NCBI GenBank assembly: GCA_016781735.1 | Contig: JADDPT010000092.1 | Span: 1-53,241, forward strand | Direction: 5' to 3' | Source of the DNA: Rubrobacter sp. | GTDB taxonomy: Bacteria; Chloroflexota; Chloroflexia; Thermobaculales; Thermobaculaceae | Length of the DNA: 53,241 nucleotides | In this document: positions 23,684 through 32,902 of the stretch, one piece after another | Numbering within the stretch: the stretch's first letter is position 1 | Layout of the letters: each line of letters starts with the position of its first letter | Notes under the pieces: model-generated | Seen by the model: the letters and a program-made list of their open reading frames with translations, nothing else | What the model was told of the DNA's origin: nothing | Databases searched by the model: none | Position numbers and translations under genes: made by a program

Positions 23684-23686
23684 GAC

Positions 23687-25015
23687 ATGTTAAGAGGCGC
23701 AGCTCTGGTCTTTCTCAGCCGCAACCTGCAGAAGGTGCTGGCGCTGGCGATCTACGCCGTCATTGGCTGGAAGCTGGGAGAGCGGGGCGTGGGTGTGTAC
23801 GGCCTCCTCGTCTGGGTCCCTGTGTTTGTCACAAACATTGCGGCCCTCGGTATCGGCCCGTCGCACGTATACTTTCGGGGGCAGGGGAGAATCGAGCTAC
23901 GGGAAGTGCTCGGTAACTCAGTTGCAGGGGCGGCCATCCTGGGCGGGCTCGCTATCCTCGCGTTCTCGCTTCTCAGGCCCGTGCTTCGAATGGACCTAGA
24001 CGAATTGAACCCGTGGCTGCTGACGATCGCGACTATCTCGTTTCCCTTTGTGATAATCCAGAGCTATGCTGACTATCTTTGGATCGGTGAGAACAGGATG
24101 GGCGTGTACAGCGCGCTCTACATCGCTCGTTTCCTTACGCTGCCAGTCTTGCTACTTGCTGGTCTCTCGGCTCCGGACCCGTACATCGGCCTTGCCGTTG
24201 CCGTGCTCGCGAACGTGGTATTGAGTGCGGCGGTCAACTTGTTCACGGCCCGACGTCTGTACCGGCTACGAGCGCGGTTCGACCGCGCGAAGTTCGCCTC
24301 GGTCATGCGCTACGGGCTCCGTATACAGCCGGGTACGGTCGCTCAGGCTATCGGGTATCGGTTCGATTACCTACTAATCAACATAATGATCGATACGAGA
24401 GCTACCGGCTTGTACATCGCCGCCACAAACCTGGCTGAGGCGCTCTGGATCGTTCCCGCCACGATATCTACGGTGCTGCTTCCTCGCGTCGCGACGAAGG
24501 AGGTAGGGACGGCACGCGCTCTGACTGCACGGACGTGTCGGGTGGTGTTCGCGACCAGCTTAGTGGGCGGGCTCGCAATCTTCGTAGCCGCCGAGTTCCT
24601 TCCGCAGGCGGTATATGGCAGGTCCTCGTTCGAGCAGGCGATCGCGCCGCTACGGATCCTGCTGATCGGCACCGTCGTCTTCTCCCTGCAGAAGGTGCTG
24701 GCGAACTACTTCATCGGCCAAGGTAAAGCCTCGTGGTTCCTGAGGGCTACATTGGTCTCAATGGCAATAAACTTGGGTCTCAACTTCTGGCTTATACCGA
24801 AGCCCGAATGGGGCATCCAGGGCGCGGCACTGGCCTCCGCGGTCAGCTATAGCCTGTCCACGATCGTGCTCGCGGTCCTGTTCCTTCGCGAAACAGGCAT
24901 GCGCCCCTTACAACTGCTCGTGCCGAATAGGACGGACCTCGCCGAGGCGGCCGGCCAGCTAGGGAAGCTCCGTGCCCGCGCGCGAGCCGCGACAACCCGG
25001 GGTGCGATGCCGTGA
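23687..25015 (+). CDS. Wzx-type polysaccharide flippase
   Basis: A 442-residue polytopic protein of the MOP superfamily (polysaccharide transporter branch) that moves lipid-linked repeat units across the inner membrane. About 12 to 14 hydrophobic segments are evident. It starts MLRGAALVFLSRNLQKVLAL and shows the family feel of FLRATLVSMAINLGLNFWLI in the later half. ATG 23687 follows an AGGAG about 13 bases upstream. Its stop overlaps the GTG of the polymerase gene by four bases, so the two are coupled. Confidence 0.9.
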   Translation: MLRGAALVFLSRNLQKVLALAIYAVIGWKLGERGVGVYGLLVWVPVFVTNIAALGIGPSHVYFRGQGRIELREVLGNSVAGAAILGGLAILAFSLLRPVLRMDLDELNPWLLTIATISFPFVIIQSYADYLWIGENRMGVYSALYIARFLTLPVLLLAGLSAPDPYIGLAVAVLANVVLSAAVNLFTARRLYRLRARFDRAKFASVMRYGLRIQPGTVAQAIGYRFDYLLINIMIDTRATGLYIAATNLAEALWIVPATISTVLLPRVATKEVGTARALTARTCRVVFATSLVGGLAIFVAAEFLPQAVYGRSSFEQAIAPLRILLIGTVVFSLQKVLANYFIGQGKASWFLRATLVSMAINLGLNFWLIPKPEWGIQGAALASAVSYSLSTIVLAVLFLRETGMRPLQLLVPNRTDLAEAAGQLGKLRARARAATTRGAMP

Positions 25016-26274
25016 GCACTCAGGACGAGCGTCCTACTCTTTCGGTTGACCCGGCCTCCGTTCCAATCTTGCTGCTGACGCTCGCGCTGATCGTCAACTT
25101 CTTCTGGCGTGCACAATTGTTCACCGGCAACAACCTTCCGCCCGTTGTTCTTCTCGCTCTCGCCTTCACAGGGATGTGGCTTCTCAACGGTCTCGGGGTC
25201 ACGGGAGTGCTTCCCGTGCGCATTCCGCGCGTATTCTGGCCCGTCGGCCTGTACGTATTCGCCGTCCTGTTTTCGATGGTGGTGCGCGGAGACTTCGCCG
25301 GTCGTACGATCCAGTTCGCGTTACGTTTGCTCGTACTCTTGTTGCTCGCGCTTCTGGTTACCAACCTAATACGGAGCTTGGGGACGCTGGAAGGCGCGAT
25401 CTACCTGCTCCTGGCCGGGTTCACGTTGGCCGCACTCTATGGGTTCGCTGACTATCTGATCAACGGCCGCTTCTTCCTCAACATCTTCGTCGGCATATCG
25501 AGGAAGAACGCATCCGGCTACTACTTCATGGCCGTTCTACCGTTCGCGTTGTTCTGCCTGCGATCCCCTTATATCTCACGGGCTGGTCGTCGCCTTCTGC
25601 TGGTCTCGATGCTGCTGTGCTTCTTCGCAATGCTGCTCACGCTTGCTCGAAGTGCGGTCGTGGGCCTAGTCGCTGGTCTCGCCGCCGTCTTCGCTCTGTA
25701 CGTGCGACGGGTGAACAAGGGGATAGTAGTTCTGCTGATCGTACTCGTCGCGATCTCGGCACTACTCGCGCCCGCTAGCGTGAAGCAGCGACTTGGAACT
25801 ACCTTCGACTTCGAGCAACGAGCAGCCACGTCCAACAGCAGCCGGCTCATCCTGCTTCAGGCCGGGCTGCGGATGGCGTGGGAGCATCCACTCGTCGGCG
25901 TGGGCATCGGCAGGTTCGATGAGAATCTGGAACTGTACACTTCTCCCCGTGAGCGCGCTCTCCTCGGGTTCGAAACATACGAGGCCTCGCACAATCAATA
26001 CGTGGCTGCATTGAACGATGGCGGGATTGTAGCACTGCTGGCGATACTGTGGTTGCTCTACGAGATGCTGTACGGGCTCCACCGCCGGTTGAAGGGGGCG
26101 GACCTGCCGCGTAGATATCTATTTCTAGCATTTGCTGCCTTCTGGTGGGCACAGGCTGCTCACTTCTTCGTCGAGTGGCAGCTGGCGCGAGAGTTGTTCT
26201 GGTTCATGGTGGGGCTCACCGGCGCGACCCTGCAGCTATCCAGTCCCGCACCAGGTAGGCCACGAGAGTTTTAA
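25012..26274 (+). CDS. O-antigen polymerase/ligase family protein (Wzy-like)
   Basis: A 420-residue membrane protein with about 11 hydrophobic segments and the Wzy_C loop GVGIGRFDENLELY followed by EASHNQYVAALNDGGIVALL, where the HN pair matches the family. It likely polymerises repeat units on the outer face using the glycan delivered by the flippase encoded just upstream. A ligase role is the alternative; the separate family member at 376-1863 would then do the other job. GTG 25012 overlaps the flippase stop. Confidence 0.88.
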   Translation: MSTQDERPTLSVDPASVPILLLTLALIVNFFWRAQLFTGNNLPPVVLLALAFTGMWLLNGLGVTGVLPVRIPRVFWPVGLYVFAVLFSMVVRGDFAGRTIQFALRLLVLLLLALLVTNLIRSLGTLEGAIYLLLAGFTLAALYGFADYLINGRFFLNIFVGISRKNASGYYFMAVLPFALFCLRSPYISRAGRRLLLVSMLLCFFAMLLTLARSAVVGLVAGLAAVFALYVRRVNKGIVVLLIVLVAISALLAPASVKQRLGTTFDFEQRAATSNSSRLILLQAGLRMAWEHPLVGVGIGRFDENLELYTSPRERALLGFETYEASHNQYVAALNDGGIVALLAILWLLYEMLYGLHRRLKGADLPRRYLFLAFAAFWWAQAAHFFVEWQLARELFWFMVGLTGATLQLSSPAPGRPREF

Positions 26275-26391
26275 CTTACTCAGTCCGGGGAGATTGAGAC
26301 GCCGATATAGACGCGGCCTTGGACCCATATCCCGTGCGCTGTGAACCACCGTCGCTTGTAAATTCAACGGGCATGCCGTCTTAAGGGGCTG

Positions 26392-26397
26392 TATAAT
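26392..26397 (+). promoter_or_regulatory. Internal -10 box before the second half of the exopolysaccharide cluster
   Basis: A perfect TATAAT lies in a 130-base gap between the polymerase gene and the epimerase gene. No convincing -35 is seen at 16-18 bases, so this is a weaker call. Confidence 0.4.
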
Positions 26398-26433
26398 AGG
26401 CGCTGGTTGCACTCAGTGGGGGTAAGTCACGGT

Positions 26434-27405
26434 TTGAAGATCCTTGTCACGGGCGGAGCAGGCTATATCGGGTCGCAACTTATACGCGACCTAGGAGAAG
26501 ACCCGCGGTTCGCCGGCTCGCAGGTTGTCATATACGACAGTATGAGGGATGAGCGCTTCCAGTCGCTCATGCACCTGCCAGAGTCCGGCAGGTATGATTT
26601 CCATTACGGCGACCTGCAGGACGCCGACGAGCTTATCGCCGCTGCACAGGACTGTGATGTCATCGTGCATTTGGCGGCACTCACCAACGCCGTAGTATCG
26701 TTTGGCCGGGCGGAGGAGACCGAAGAGGTCAACTACAACGGCACTGAGAACGTGCTCGCAGCCGCCGACCGTTCGCCGACTGTTCGGCGAGTGATCTACG
26801 CCTCGACGTGTAGCGTATACGGCGAGACCAGCGGCTGCGTGGACGAACGCTCCGAGTGCCACCCGGAGAGTCCATACGCGCGCTTCAAGCTACAAGGCGA
26901 GCGGTCAGTGCAGGCGCTGTCTGGGAGGACCTTTGGCCGAGTGCTCGGAACGTCCCTGCGCCTTGGCACGGTCTTCGGCTTAAGTCCAGGGTTGCGGGTG
27001 CATACTGTCGTCAACATCTTTGCTTTGCATGGCGCTCTCGGGATGCCCATCACGGTTTTCGGGACCGGAGACCAGTACCGGCCCTTCGTGCACGTGCGCG
27101 ACGCAAGCTCTGCGTTCCTCTTCGCGCTGACAACGCCGGAGACGCAGGAGCTTGTGCTCAACGTTGTCGGCGAGAACGCAACGGTAAACCAGATATTGTC
27201 GTACGTGAAGCCCCGTTTCCCAAAGCTGAAGGTGCGCCGAGAGCCGGGACGACACCTAAACCAGTTGTCGTACGAGGTCGACGGCTCGGCACTCAGACAG
27301 CTAGGCTGGCAGCCGGTGATAAACGTTCAGGACGGCATCGAGGAATTCGCAAGGCTTTGCTCCCCCTTCGCAACACAAACGTCTGGGGTGGTCATCGGTG
27401 GATAG
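26434..27405 (+). CDS. NAD-dependent nucleotide-sugar epimerase/dehydratase
   Basis: An SDR-fold enzyme of about 323 residues with GGAGYIGSQ at the N-terminus, STCSVYGE for the catalytic Ser region, and an intact YxxxK in SPYARFK. The C-terminal half has TVFGTGDQYRPFVHVRDA. It supplies an epimerised or dehydrated nucleotide sugar for the glycan; the sugar is unknown. TTG 26434 is preferred because the product then begins MKILVTGG like its relatives and it lies 37 bases after a TATAAT; GTG 26416 and TTG 26407 are in frame. It overlaps the next GTG by 8 bases. Confidence 0.88.
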   Translation: MKILVTGGAGYIGSQLIRDLGEDPRFAGSQVVIYDSMRDERFQSLMHLPESGRYDFHYGDLQDADELIAAAQDCDVIVHLAALTNAVVSFGRAEETEEVNYNGTENVLAAADRSPTVRRVIYASTCSVYGETSGCVDERSECHPESPYARFKLQGERSVQALSGRTFGRVLGTSLRLGTVFGLSPGLRVHTVVNIFALHGALGMPITVFGTGDQYRPFVHVRDASSAFLFALTTPETQELVLNVVGENATVNQILSYVKPRFPKLKVRREPGRHLNQLSYEVDGSALRQLGWQPVINVQDGIEEFARLCSPFATQTSGVVIGG

Positions 27406-28567
27406 GGGCTCGTCCCTGGTATCCCTTTCGGGACCGGCTAAGTTGCTGTTTTGGCTCAGCTCAGCCATCGTTGCCTACACCTGGGTAGGTTACCCACTTC
27501 TACTCAGACTTCTGCTCCTGCTGCACCGCAAACCACGTGCAGTGCCTGAGGCTATGCCCTCTGCGTCAATAGTCCTCGTGGTGCATAACGAGGAAGCAGT
27601 AGTACGGGAGGCGTTGGACGATCTGCTAGCGCTGGAGTATCCACGCGAGCTACTCGAAATCATTGTGGTGTCCGACGGCTCAACGGATCGAACGAACGAG
27701 ATAGTCCGCGAGTACGCGAGACACGGTGTGCGGCTTTTGCCTGTGCCCAGGGTTGGCCATACCGCCGGTGTGGCGCAGGGCGTGGCGAGCGCTAGCCATG
27801 AGATAATCATCCGAACTGATGCCGATACCCGGCACAATCGAAACTACCTGCGGTGCCTGCTGCGCCACTACGCTGAGCCCCGCGTCGGGTGCGTAGGTGG
27901 ACGCTTTAGCTTCAGGAACGAAGGGGAGACCGGGATCACCCGTAACGAAGGTCTCTACTGGAGATATGAGATGGCGCTGCGCAAGGCCGAGAGCGACCTC
28001 GGCGTACTCTCGACGACGAGCGGTGCAGTGATGAGCTTTCGCCGGCATATCTTCGAGCCTTTCTCGCACGTCTACAGTGAGGACGTGGTGATACCGAAAC
28101 TGGTCGTGAAGAAGGGTTATCGCGTGATACAGGAGCCGGCTGCCGTGGCGTACGAGGTGATGCCTCAGACGATCGGAGGCGAGTTCGCTGCCCGCCGGCG
28201 GATGGTGGCACGAGGCGTGACGGGGCTGTTGAGCGCCGATGGCGCGCTTAGCCCCATGCGGCATCCTGGACACTGGGCGAGCATTATGAGCCACAAACTG
28301 CTCCGCTGGTCAACGCCGGTGTTCTTACTCGCATCGTTTGCCGGGTCCGTAGCCTCCGCAAGGCATAAAATCTACGCGGTGGCGGCGTGCTGCCATCTCG
28401 GACTATACACCGCCGCCCTGCTGGGCTACGCCCTGGAGCGTCGGAACAAACACTTGCGCCCGCTCTCAGCCGCGTTCAGCTTCTGTCTGGCGAACCTGGG
28501 CTTTCTTGTCGGGCTTTGGGAAGCCCTGCGAGGGCGCCGAATCTCGGCGTACGGCTCCCAGAAGTGA
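27398..28567 (+). CDS. GT2 family membrane glycosyltransferase
   Basis: A 389-residue inverting GT-A enzyme. There is an N-terminal membrane helix, then the catalytic domain with ASIVLVVHNEE, the DGSTD nucleotide site, TDADT (DxD-type metal site), the SEDVV catalytic acid region and RRRMVARG in place of the usual QxxRW. Two to three membrane segments follow at about 310-380. This plan is shared with processive synthases and with single-transfer enzymes; which applies cannot be settled. GTG 27398 overlaps the preceding stop. Confidence 0.9.
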   Translation: MDRGSSLVSLSGPAKLLFWLSSAIVAYTWVGYPLLLRLLLLLHRKPRAVPEAMPSASIVLVVHNEEAVVREALDDLLALEYPRELLEIIVVSDGSTDRTNEIVREYARHGVRLLPVPRVGHTAGVAQGVASASHEIIIRTDADTRHNRNYLRCLLRHYAEPRVGCVGGRFSFRNEGETGITRNEGLYWRYEMALRKAESDLGVLSTTSGAVMSFRRHIFEPFSHVYSEDVVIPKLVVKKGYRVIQEPAAVAYEVMPQTIGGEFAARRRMVARGVTGLLSADGALSPMRHPGHWASIMSHKLLRWSTPVFLLASFAGSVASARHKIYAVAACCHLGLYTAALLGYALERRNKHLRPLSAAFSFCLANLGFLVGLWEALRGRRISAYGSQK

Positions 28568-28604
28568 GCGCACAGAATACCGAAGGGGCTTCAGGGCGGT
28601 AGGC

Positions 28605-29873
28605 ATGGTCGTGAACGAGATCCATAAAGACAGTGACGTTGCCGCTCGTCGGCGCGCTGCCAGTACGGCTCCATCATGGAAGGTAGGTCGGCTTCTCCTC
28701 GTCACGAGCGACTACCACTTCCATGAGGGTGATAAGATCCACACCACCAGTGCGTTCATGCGCTTCGTGCCTGAGTTACTCTCTCTCGCCAAAACTATTG
28801 AGGTATGTGCGCCCATCCATACAGTGTCTGCTGGCGAGCAAGGATTCGGAATTGAGAGTGAGGCTATTCGCTACAACCCGCTCCCACCGTCCAGGACGCT
28901 TGAGCAGTTCCTCCGCAAGTTGCCGGCTGACCTGCTGCCGATCCTGCGCGCGCTCTACGAAGCGGCGAGGCGGTCGGACCTCGTCTGGATCAACGGGCCA
29001 CACCCCTTGCTTCCGCTCGCCGCACTCGCGTGCCGGCTGGCAGGCAAGCCATATCTGTTGTGGATGCGGGGCGACATACTGGAGACAACCCGATCTAAGT
29101 ATGCGGGCTCCCGTCTGCGCAACCGTCTGGCGCTGCGGACGGCGTACTTCCTGGACAAGCTGATGCAGGCAGCAGCTAGGAATCGGGTGGTGTTCTACAC
29201 CGGCAGCGGACTCTCCCGCTACGCTGTGCTAGCATCCTACTCACAACCCGCACGAACGAGTTTGGTGAGCGAGACCGACGTGGCAGCGGGACCGAAGGGG
29301 CCGCTTCACAGACCTGTCCGCCTCCTCTGGGCGGGGCAGCTTCGACCGGTCAAGGGACTCAAATACCTTCTTGGGGCGCTGCGACTGCTTCTCGATGAGG
29401 GTTACGAGGTTTGCTTAACCCTGCTTGGCGATGGCGAGCAGCGCGACGAGCTCGAGGAAGAGGTCAAGCGGCTCGAGCTGCACGACCATGTCGCCCTCGC
29501 GGGATACGTGGCGCCCGGACCTTCTTTGTCCGCTTACTTCGAGAGCGCCGATCTGTTCGTGCTGCCGAGCCTGTCTGAAGGGGTGCCTAAGGTGCTGCTC
29601 GAGGCGATGGCGCATGGCCTACCCATTGTGGCGACTGCGGTCGGCGGCGTGCCGGACCTGATAAAGGACGGCGAGACCGGCGTTCTTGTACCGCCGCAAG
29701 CACCACGGCAGCTGACAGACGCTATAGTCAGACTCGTAGAGCACGACGACTTAAGGCGAAAGGTGTCGGAGCAAGCCGTCGCGTTCACACGCGAACATAC
29801 GACGGCGGCGGAGGTCGCTCGGATCGGAGAGGGAATGCAGCGGGCTTTCCCAAAGGTGATGGTGACTGCATGA
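28605..29873 (+). CDS. GT4 family glycosyltransferase
   Basis: About 422 residues, GT-B fold. The N-terminal domain begins RLLLVTSDYHFHEGDKIH and has WINGPHPLLPLAAL; the donor domain has LLWAGQLRPVKGLKYLL, and the signature SEGVPKVLLEAMAHGLPIV followed by GGVPDLIKDGETGVLV. It adds a further sugar to the repeat unit. ATG 28605 is used as start; the frame is open from 28506 within the upstream gene. Its end overlaps the sugar-phosphate transferase gene by 4 bases. Confidence 0.9.
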   Translation: MVVNEIHKDSDVAARRRAASTAPSWKVGRLLLVTSDYHFHEGDKIHTTSAFMRFVPELLSLAKTIEVCAPIHTVSAGEQGFGIESEAIRYNPLPPSRTLEQFLRKLPADLLPILRALYEAARRSDLVWINGPHPLLPLAALACRLAGKPYLLWMRGDILETTRSKYAGSRLRNRLALRTAYFLDKLMQAAARNRVVFYTGSGLSRYAVLASYSQPARTSLVSETDVAAGPKGPLHRPVRLLWAGQLRPVKGLKYLLGALRLLLDEGYEVCLTLLGDGEQRDELEEEVKRLELHDHVALAGYVAPGPSLSAYFESADLFVLPSLSEGVPKVLLEAMAHGLPIVATAVGGVPDLIKDGETGVLVPPQAPRQLTDAIVRLVEHDDLRRKVSEQAVAFTREHTTAAEVARIGEGMQRAFPKVMVTA

Positions 29874-31027
29874 GATTCACACGTCAGTCACTGGTCCTTC
29901 TTGACACACTCCTCATTGTCGCCGCGTTCCTGATCGCCTTCGCGATCCGTGTGCCCTTTCGCTTCCTCGATACGGAGCTGCCTCGCTTCCTGCCGCTGCT
30001 ACCCCCATTGATCTTCCTGCGTATCGCGATCTTCGCACTGTTCGGTTTGTATAGTCCGATCTGGGCAAACGCCGCGCTACGCGAGTCCGTGGCGGTGCTC
30101 GCTGCCGTGTCCTTTGGCTCTGTAGTAGCGATCTTGCTGCTTGTCTTCCAAGCGGTCGCTGCCGAAATAACGTCCTTCCCCCGACTAGTGTTGCTTATCG
30201 AGTGGGGGCTTACCCTTGCGCTGGTCGGAGGTGCCCGTTACTCGCTGCGCGTGCTCGACCTGCGCGATCTTGGCGCTGACCCCGAAGACGACGAGCAGGA
30301 GCGTCACCACCGCGTGCTGAAGGAGAAGCTCGCCCAGTGGCTGTACGACGCGCCCTGGGAAGTGCAGCGTTTGTGGGATGAGTCGCAGCGCTGGAGTTTT
30401 CGGAGGGTGGCTAAGCGCACGTTCGACATCCTGGCCTCGCTTTTCGCGCTCGTGCTGTTTGCAGTGCCACTGCTGATCATCGCTTTACTCGTCAAGCTTG
30501 AGACGCCGGGGCCGGTGCTGGCGGATACGCCGAAACGGGCGGGACGCGGGGGGACTGAGTTCCGCATGTACAAGTTCCGCGGCATGTTCGAGAACGCGCA
30601 CATGATGCTGGTCAACAACCCGCAACTGTGGGAGAAATACAAGAAGAACAATTTCAAGCTTGGTGACGACGACCCGCGGTTAACCCGCGTGGGCCGGTTT
30701 ATCCGTAAGACCAGCCTGGATGAGCTGCCCAACTTCATCAACGTGCTGCACGGCGAGATGAGCATCGTCGGTCCCCGTGCGCGTTACCCGTTCGAGGTCG
30801 TCGCGCAGGCCGAGCGTTTTCCTGAGACGCAGCCGGAGATCATCCGAATCTTGAGTGTGAAGCCGGGAGTGACCGGGCCGTGGCAAGTGGCGGGTAGGAG
30901 CAGGCTGGGGTATGAGGAGCGCACCCACCTGGAGGCACGATACGCAGAGGGCAATTCGCTGATGGGTGACATAATCATTTGCCTGAAGACAATTCCAACC
31001 GTCCTGAAGAAGGAGGGCGCGCACTAA
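29870..31027 (+). CDS. Undecaprenyl-phosphate sugar-1-phosphate transferase (WbaP/WcaJ type)
   Basis: Starts each repeat unit by moving a sugar-1-phosphate from a nucleotide sugar to undecaprenyl phosphate at the inner membrane. 385 residues. Four hydrophobic helices occupy about 8-135, a short charged linker about 135-175, the re-entrant helix DILASLFALVLFAVPLLIIA follows, and then the catalytic core with FRMYKFRGM, RKTSLDELPNFINVLHGE and MSIVGPRARYP, ending with PGVTGPWQVAGRS. The linker replaces the larger nucleotide-binding-like domain that full-length PHPT proteins usually carry. It is last in the operon and converges on glyS. Confidence 0.93.
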   Translation: MRFTRQSLVLLDTLLIVAAFLIAFAIRVPFRFLDTELPRFLPLLPPLIFLRIAIFALFGLYSPIWANAALRESVAVLAAVSFGSVVAILLLVFQAVAAEITSFPRLVLLIEWGLTLALVGGARYSLRVLDLRDLGADPEDDEQERHHRVLKEKLAQWLYDAPWEVQRLWDESQRWSFRRVAKRTFDILASLFALVLFAVPLLIIALLVKLETPGPVLADTPKRAGRGGTEFRMYKFRGMFENAHMMLVNNPQLWEKYKKNNFKLGDDDPRLTRVGRFIRKTSLDELPNFINVLHGEMSIVGPRARYPFEVVAQAERFPETQPEIIRILSVKPGVTGPWQVAGRSRLGYEERTHLEARYAEGNSLMGDIIICLKTIPTVLKKEGAH

Positions 31028-31098
31028 GCGCCGATACTCTAGCTCCCGGCGAACCGCGTGCGCCGCTGGCCCGCCAGCTCACTTCGCAGTTGACCGTC

Positions 31099-32457
31099 CT
31101 AGAAGCCGAGCTTGTCCCTCAATGCCTCATCAAGTTCCGCTAGGCTGACCCTGTCCTGCTCCATCGTGTCGCGGTTGCGGATCGTGACTGCGTTGTCTTC
31201 CGCGGTGTCGAAGTCTACAGTGACGCATAGTGGTGTGCCGATCTCGTCTTGTCGCCGGTATCGCTTTCCGATGCTGCCTGTCTCGTCGTACTCTACTGCG
31301 TAGCGCTCCGCGAGGCGGGCACGGAGCTCTCGTGCGGTGGTTGCCAGCGGCTCCTTCTTGGAGAGCGGCAGGACGGCCACCTTGACCGGTGCGAGCCTGG
31401 GGTGGAAGCGCAGGACGACTCGTGTGCCGTCCTTGTCAGCTTCCTCATCATACGCATCGAGAAGGAAGGTCAGAAAGGCGCGGTCCACGCCCAACGCCGG
31501 CTCTATAACGTAAGGCGTCACGTGCGTTTTAGTGGCCTCGTCGTAGTAGGTAAGCTCCTTGCCGCTGCCTGCGGAATGTGCCTTCAGGTCGAAGTCGGTC
31601 CGATTAGCCACTCCCCACAGTTCTCCCCATCCGAACGGAAAGCGGTACTCCAAATCGGTAGTACCCTTCGAGTAGTGCGAGAGGCCCTCGCGGGCGTGTT
31701 CGCGCAGGCGCAGGTTCTCAGGACGTACGCCAAGGCCCGTGAACCAGCTCACGGTGTAGTCGCGCCAGTACTCGTACCAGGTATCGTCCTCGCCCGGCAT
31801 CACAAAATACTCCAGCTCCATCTGCTCCAGTTCGCGGAGCCGGAAGATGAAGTTGCCGGCGGTTATCTCGTTCCGGAAGGCCTTGCCGATCTGAGCTATC
31901 CCAAAGGGCAGCTTGGCGCGGCTGGATGTTACAACGTTCGAGAACTGCACAAACATGGCCTGCGCGGTCTCGGGGCGCAGGTAGGCGACGGCGGCATCTT
32001 CCTCCACGGGGCCAACGTGTGTCTTGAACATGAGGTTGAAGGCACGCGGCTGGGTCATCTGATTCTTCTGGCCACAATTCGGACAGGCGATGCCCTCAAG
32101 TGGGTCAGCCTTACCCGCGTTGACGTTCTCCTCGTATCCGGGGAGATGATCAGCCCGAAAACGCTGCTTGCAGTTGCGGCAGTCGACCAGTGGGTCGGTG
32201 AAGTTCTCCAGATGGCCCGAGCTCTTCCAGACGTCCGGATGCATGATGATGCTGGCGTCCAGGCCGACTACCTCTTGTCGCTTGTGGACGATGTCCTTCC
32301 ACCAAGCATCCTTGATGTTCCGCTTCAGCTCCGCGCCGAGAGGGCCGTAGTCCCAGAAGCTAGCCCAGCCGCCGTATATCTCACTACTGGGGTACACAAA
32401 GCCTCGTCGCTTTGCCAGTGATACGATCGTGTCCATGCTTACTGCCTGTGCCTGCAT
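31099..32457 (-). CDS. glyS: Glycyl-tRNA synthetase, alpha2 type
   Basis: Class II synthetase that charges tRNA-Gly. 452 residues, the usual length for the homodimeric type. It starts with the KRRGFVYPSSEIYGG segment and WASFWDYGPLG, has the CRNCKQRFRADH and CPNCGQKNQMTQPRAFNLMF insertions with four Cys that may bind zinc, then motif 2 RLRELEQMELEYFV, motif 3 near ALGVDRAFLTFLLDAY, and a C-terminal anticodon-binding domain. The ATG at 32457 has AAGGAGG 6 bases upstream. Expression is controlled by a T-box leader. Confidence 0.97.
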   Translation of the reverse strand: MQAQAVSMDTIVSLAKRRGFVYPSSEIYGGWASFWDYGPLGAELKRNIKDAWWKDIVHKRQEVVGLDASIIMHPDVWKSSGHLENFTDPLVDCRNCKQRFRADHLPGYEENVNAGKADPLEGIACPNCGQKNQMTQPRAFNLMFKTHVGPVEEDAAVAYLRPETAQAMFVQFSNVVTSSRAKLPFGIAQIGKAFRNEITAGNFIFRLRELEQMELEYFVMPGEDDTWYEYWRDYTVSWFTGLGVRPENLRLREHAREGLSHYSKGTTDLEYRFPFGWGELWGVANRTDFDLKAHSAGSGKELTYYDEATKTHVTPYVIEPALGVDRAFLTFLLDAYDEEADKDGTRVVLRFHPRLAPVKVAVLPLSKKEPLATTARELRARLAERYAVEYDETGSIGKRYRRQDEIGTPLCVTVDFDTAEDNAVTIRNRDTMEQDRVSLAELDEALRDKLGF

Positions 32458-32470
32458 CCGTGCCCTCCTT

Positions 32471-32700
32471 AAAACAGTGGTGCCCCGTCCCTACGGGTCT
32501 AGGGACGGGGCACACCCCGCGGTTCCACCCTAGTTGACCGCCGTTAGGCGGCCCACTTCTGGTCACTTCCGGCTCAGAGTCGCCTTCTCCGTCTGCGTTC
32601 GCCTGGGGCTCTCAGCAAGGGACATACGCCCTGCCCGCTTCTCTGTAGGCACGCTGCACGGGTACTACTACTCGTCTACGCCGTTTTTCTGATTGTGTCG
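32471..32700 (-). promoter_or_regulatory. Glycine T-box riboswitch with terminator
   Basis: Read on the minus strand, the leader contains the T-box sequence AGGGTGGAACCGCG (32531-32518). A stem III hairpin GGCCGCC/GGCGGTC lies just upstream. Downstream is a terminator hairpin of 13 pairs (32513-32501 with 32492-32480) and TTTT at 32474-32471. The bulge UGGA would pair with UCCA, matching the U discriminator of tRNA-Gly. A GGC at 32603-32601 is a candidate specifier codon, not certain. Uncharged tRNA-Gly would favour the antiterminator and read-through into glyS. Confidence 0.9.
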
Positions 32701-32701
32701 T

Positions 32702-32902
32702 CTAGCTCTGGCGCTTGCCGGCGCCCAACCTGCCCTTGCCGGATGTGCGCAGGTACGCTACAAATCCGGGGGCTCGGCTAAGGCTTAGCTTGATCACCAT
32801 TTTACCATCGGGAGCCGGATATGCGTCCACCTGCGGAGCGCCGACCTTGTAGTATGCGAGACCGAGCAGCGACGCGAGCAGCACCATCAACCCAGGTCTC
32901 AA
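32702..32902 (-). CDS. Small single-helix membrane protein
   Basis: A 66-residue protein, unrecognised. TTG 32902 overlaps the xerD stop and has AGGAG 8 bases upstream, a good site, so it is probably translated with xerD. Residues 4-18 (GLMVLLASLLGLAYY) form a membrane helix, followed by a short soluble part with APDGKMVIKLSLSR and a basic tail. No function is offered. Its end abuts the T-box leader of glyS. Confidence 0.55.
   Translation of the reverse strand: MRPGLMVLLASLLGLAYYKVGAPQVDAYPAPDGKMVIKLSLSRAPGFVAYLRTSGKGRLGAGKRQS

Noticed and set aside
31249-32421. A 390-codon open frame on the plus strand opposite glyS
   Set aside because: It lies fully antisense to a clear glycyl-tRNA synthetase and its product has no recognisable domain; long shadows are common in GC-rich DNA.
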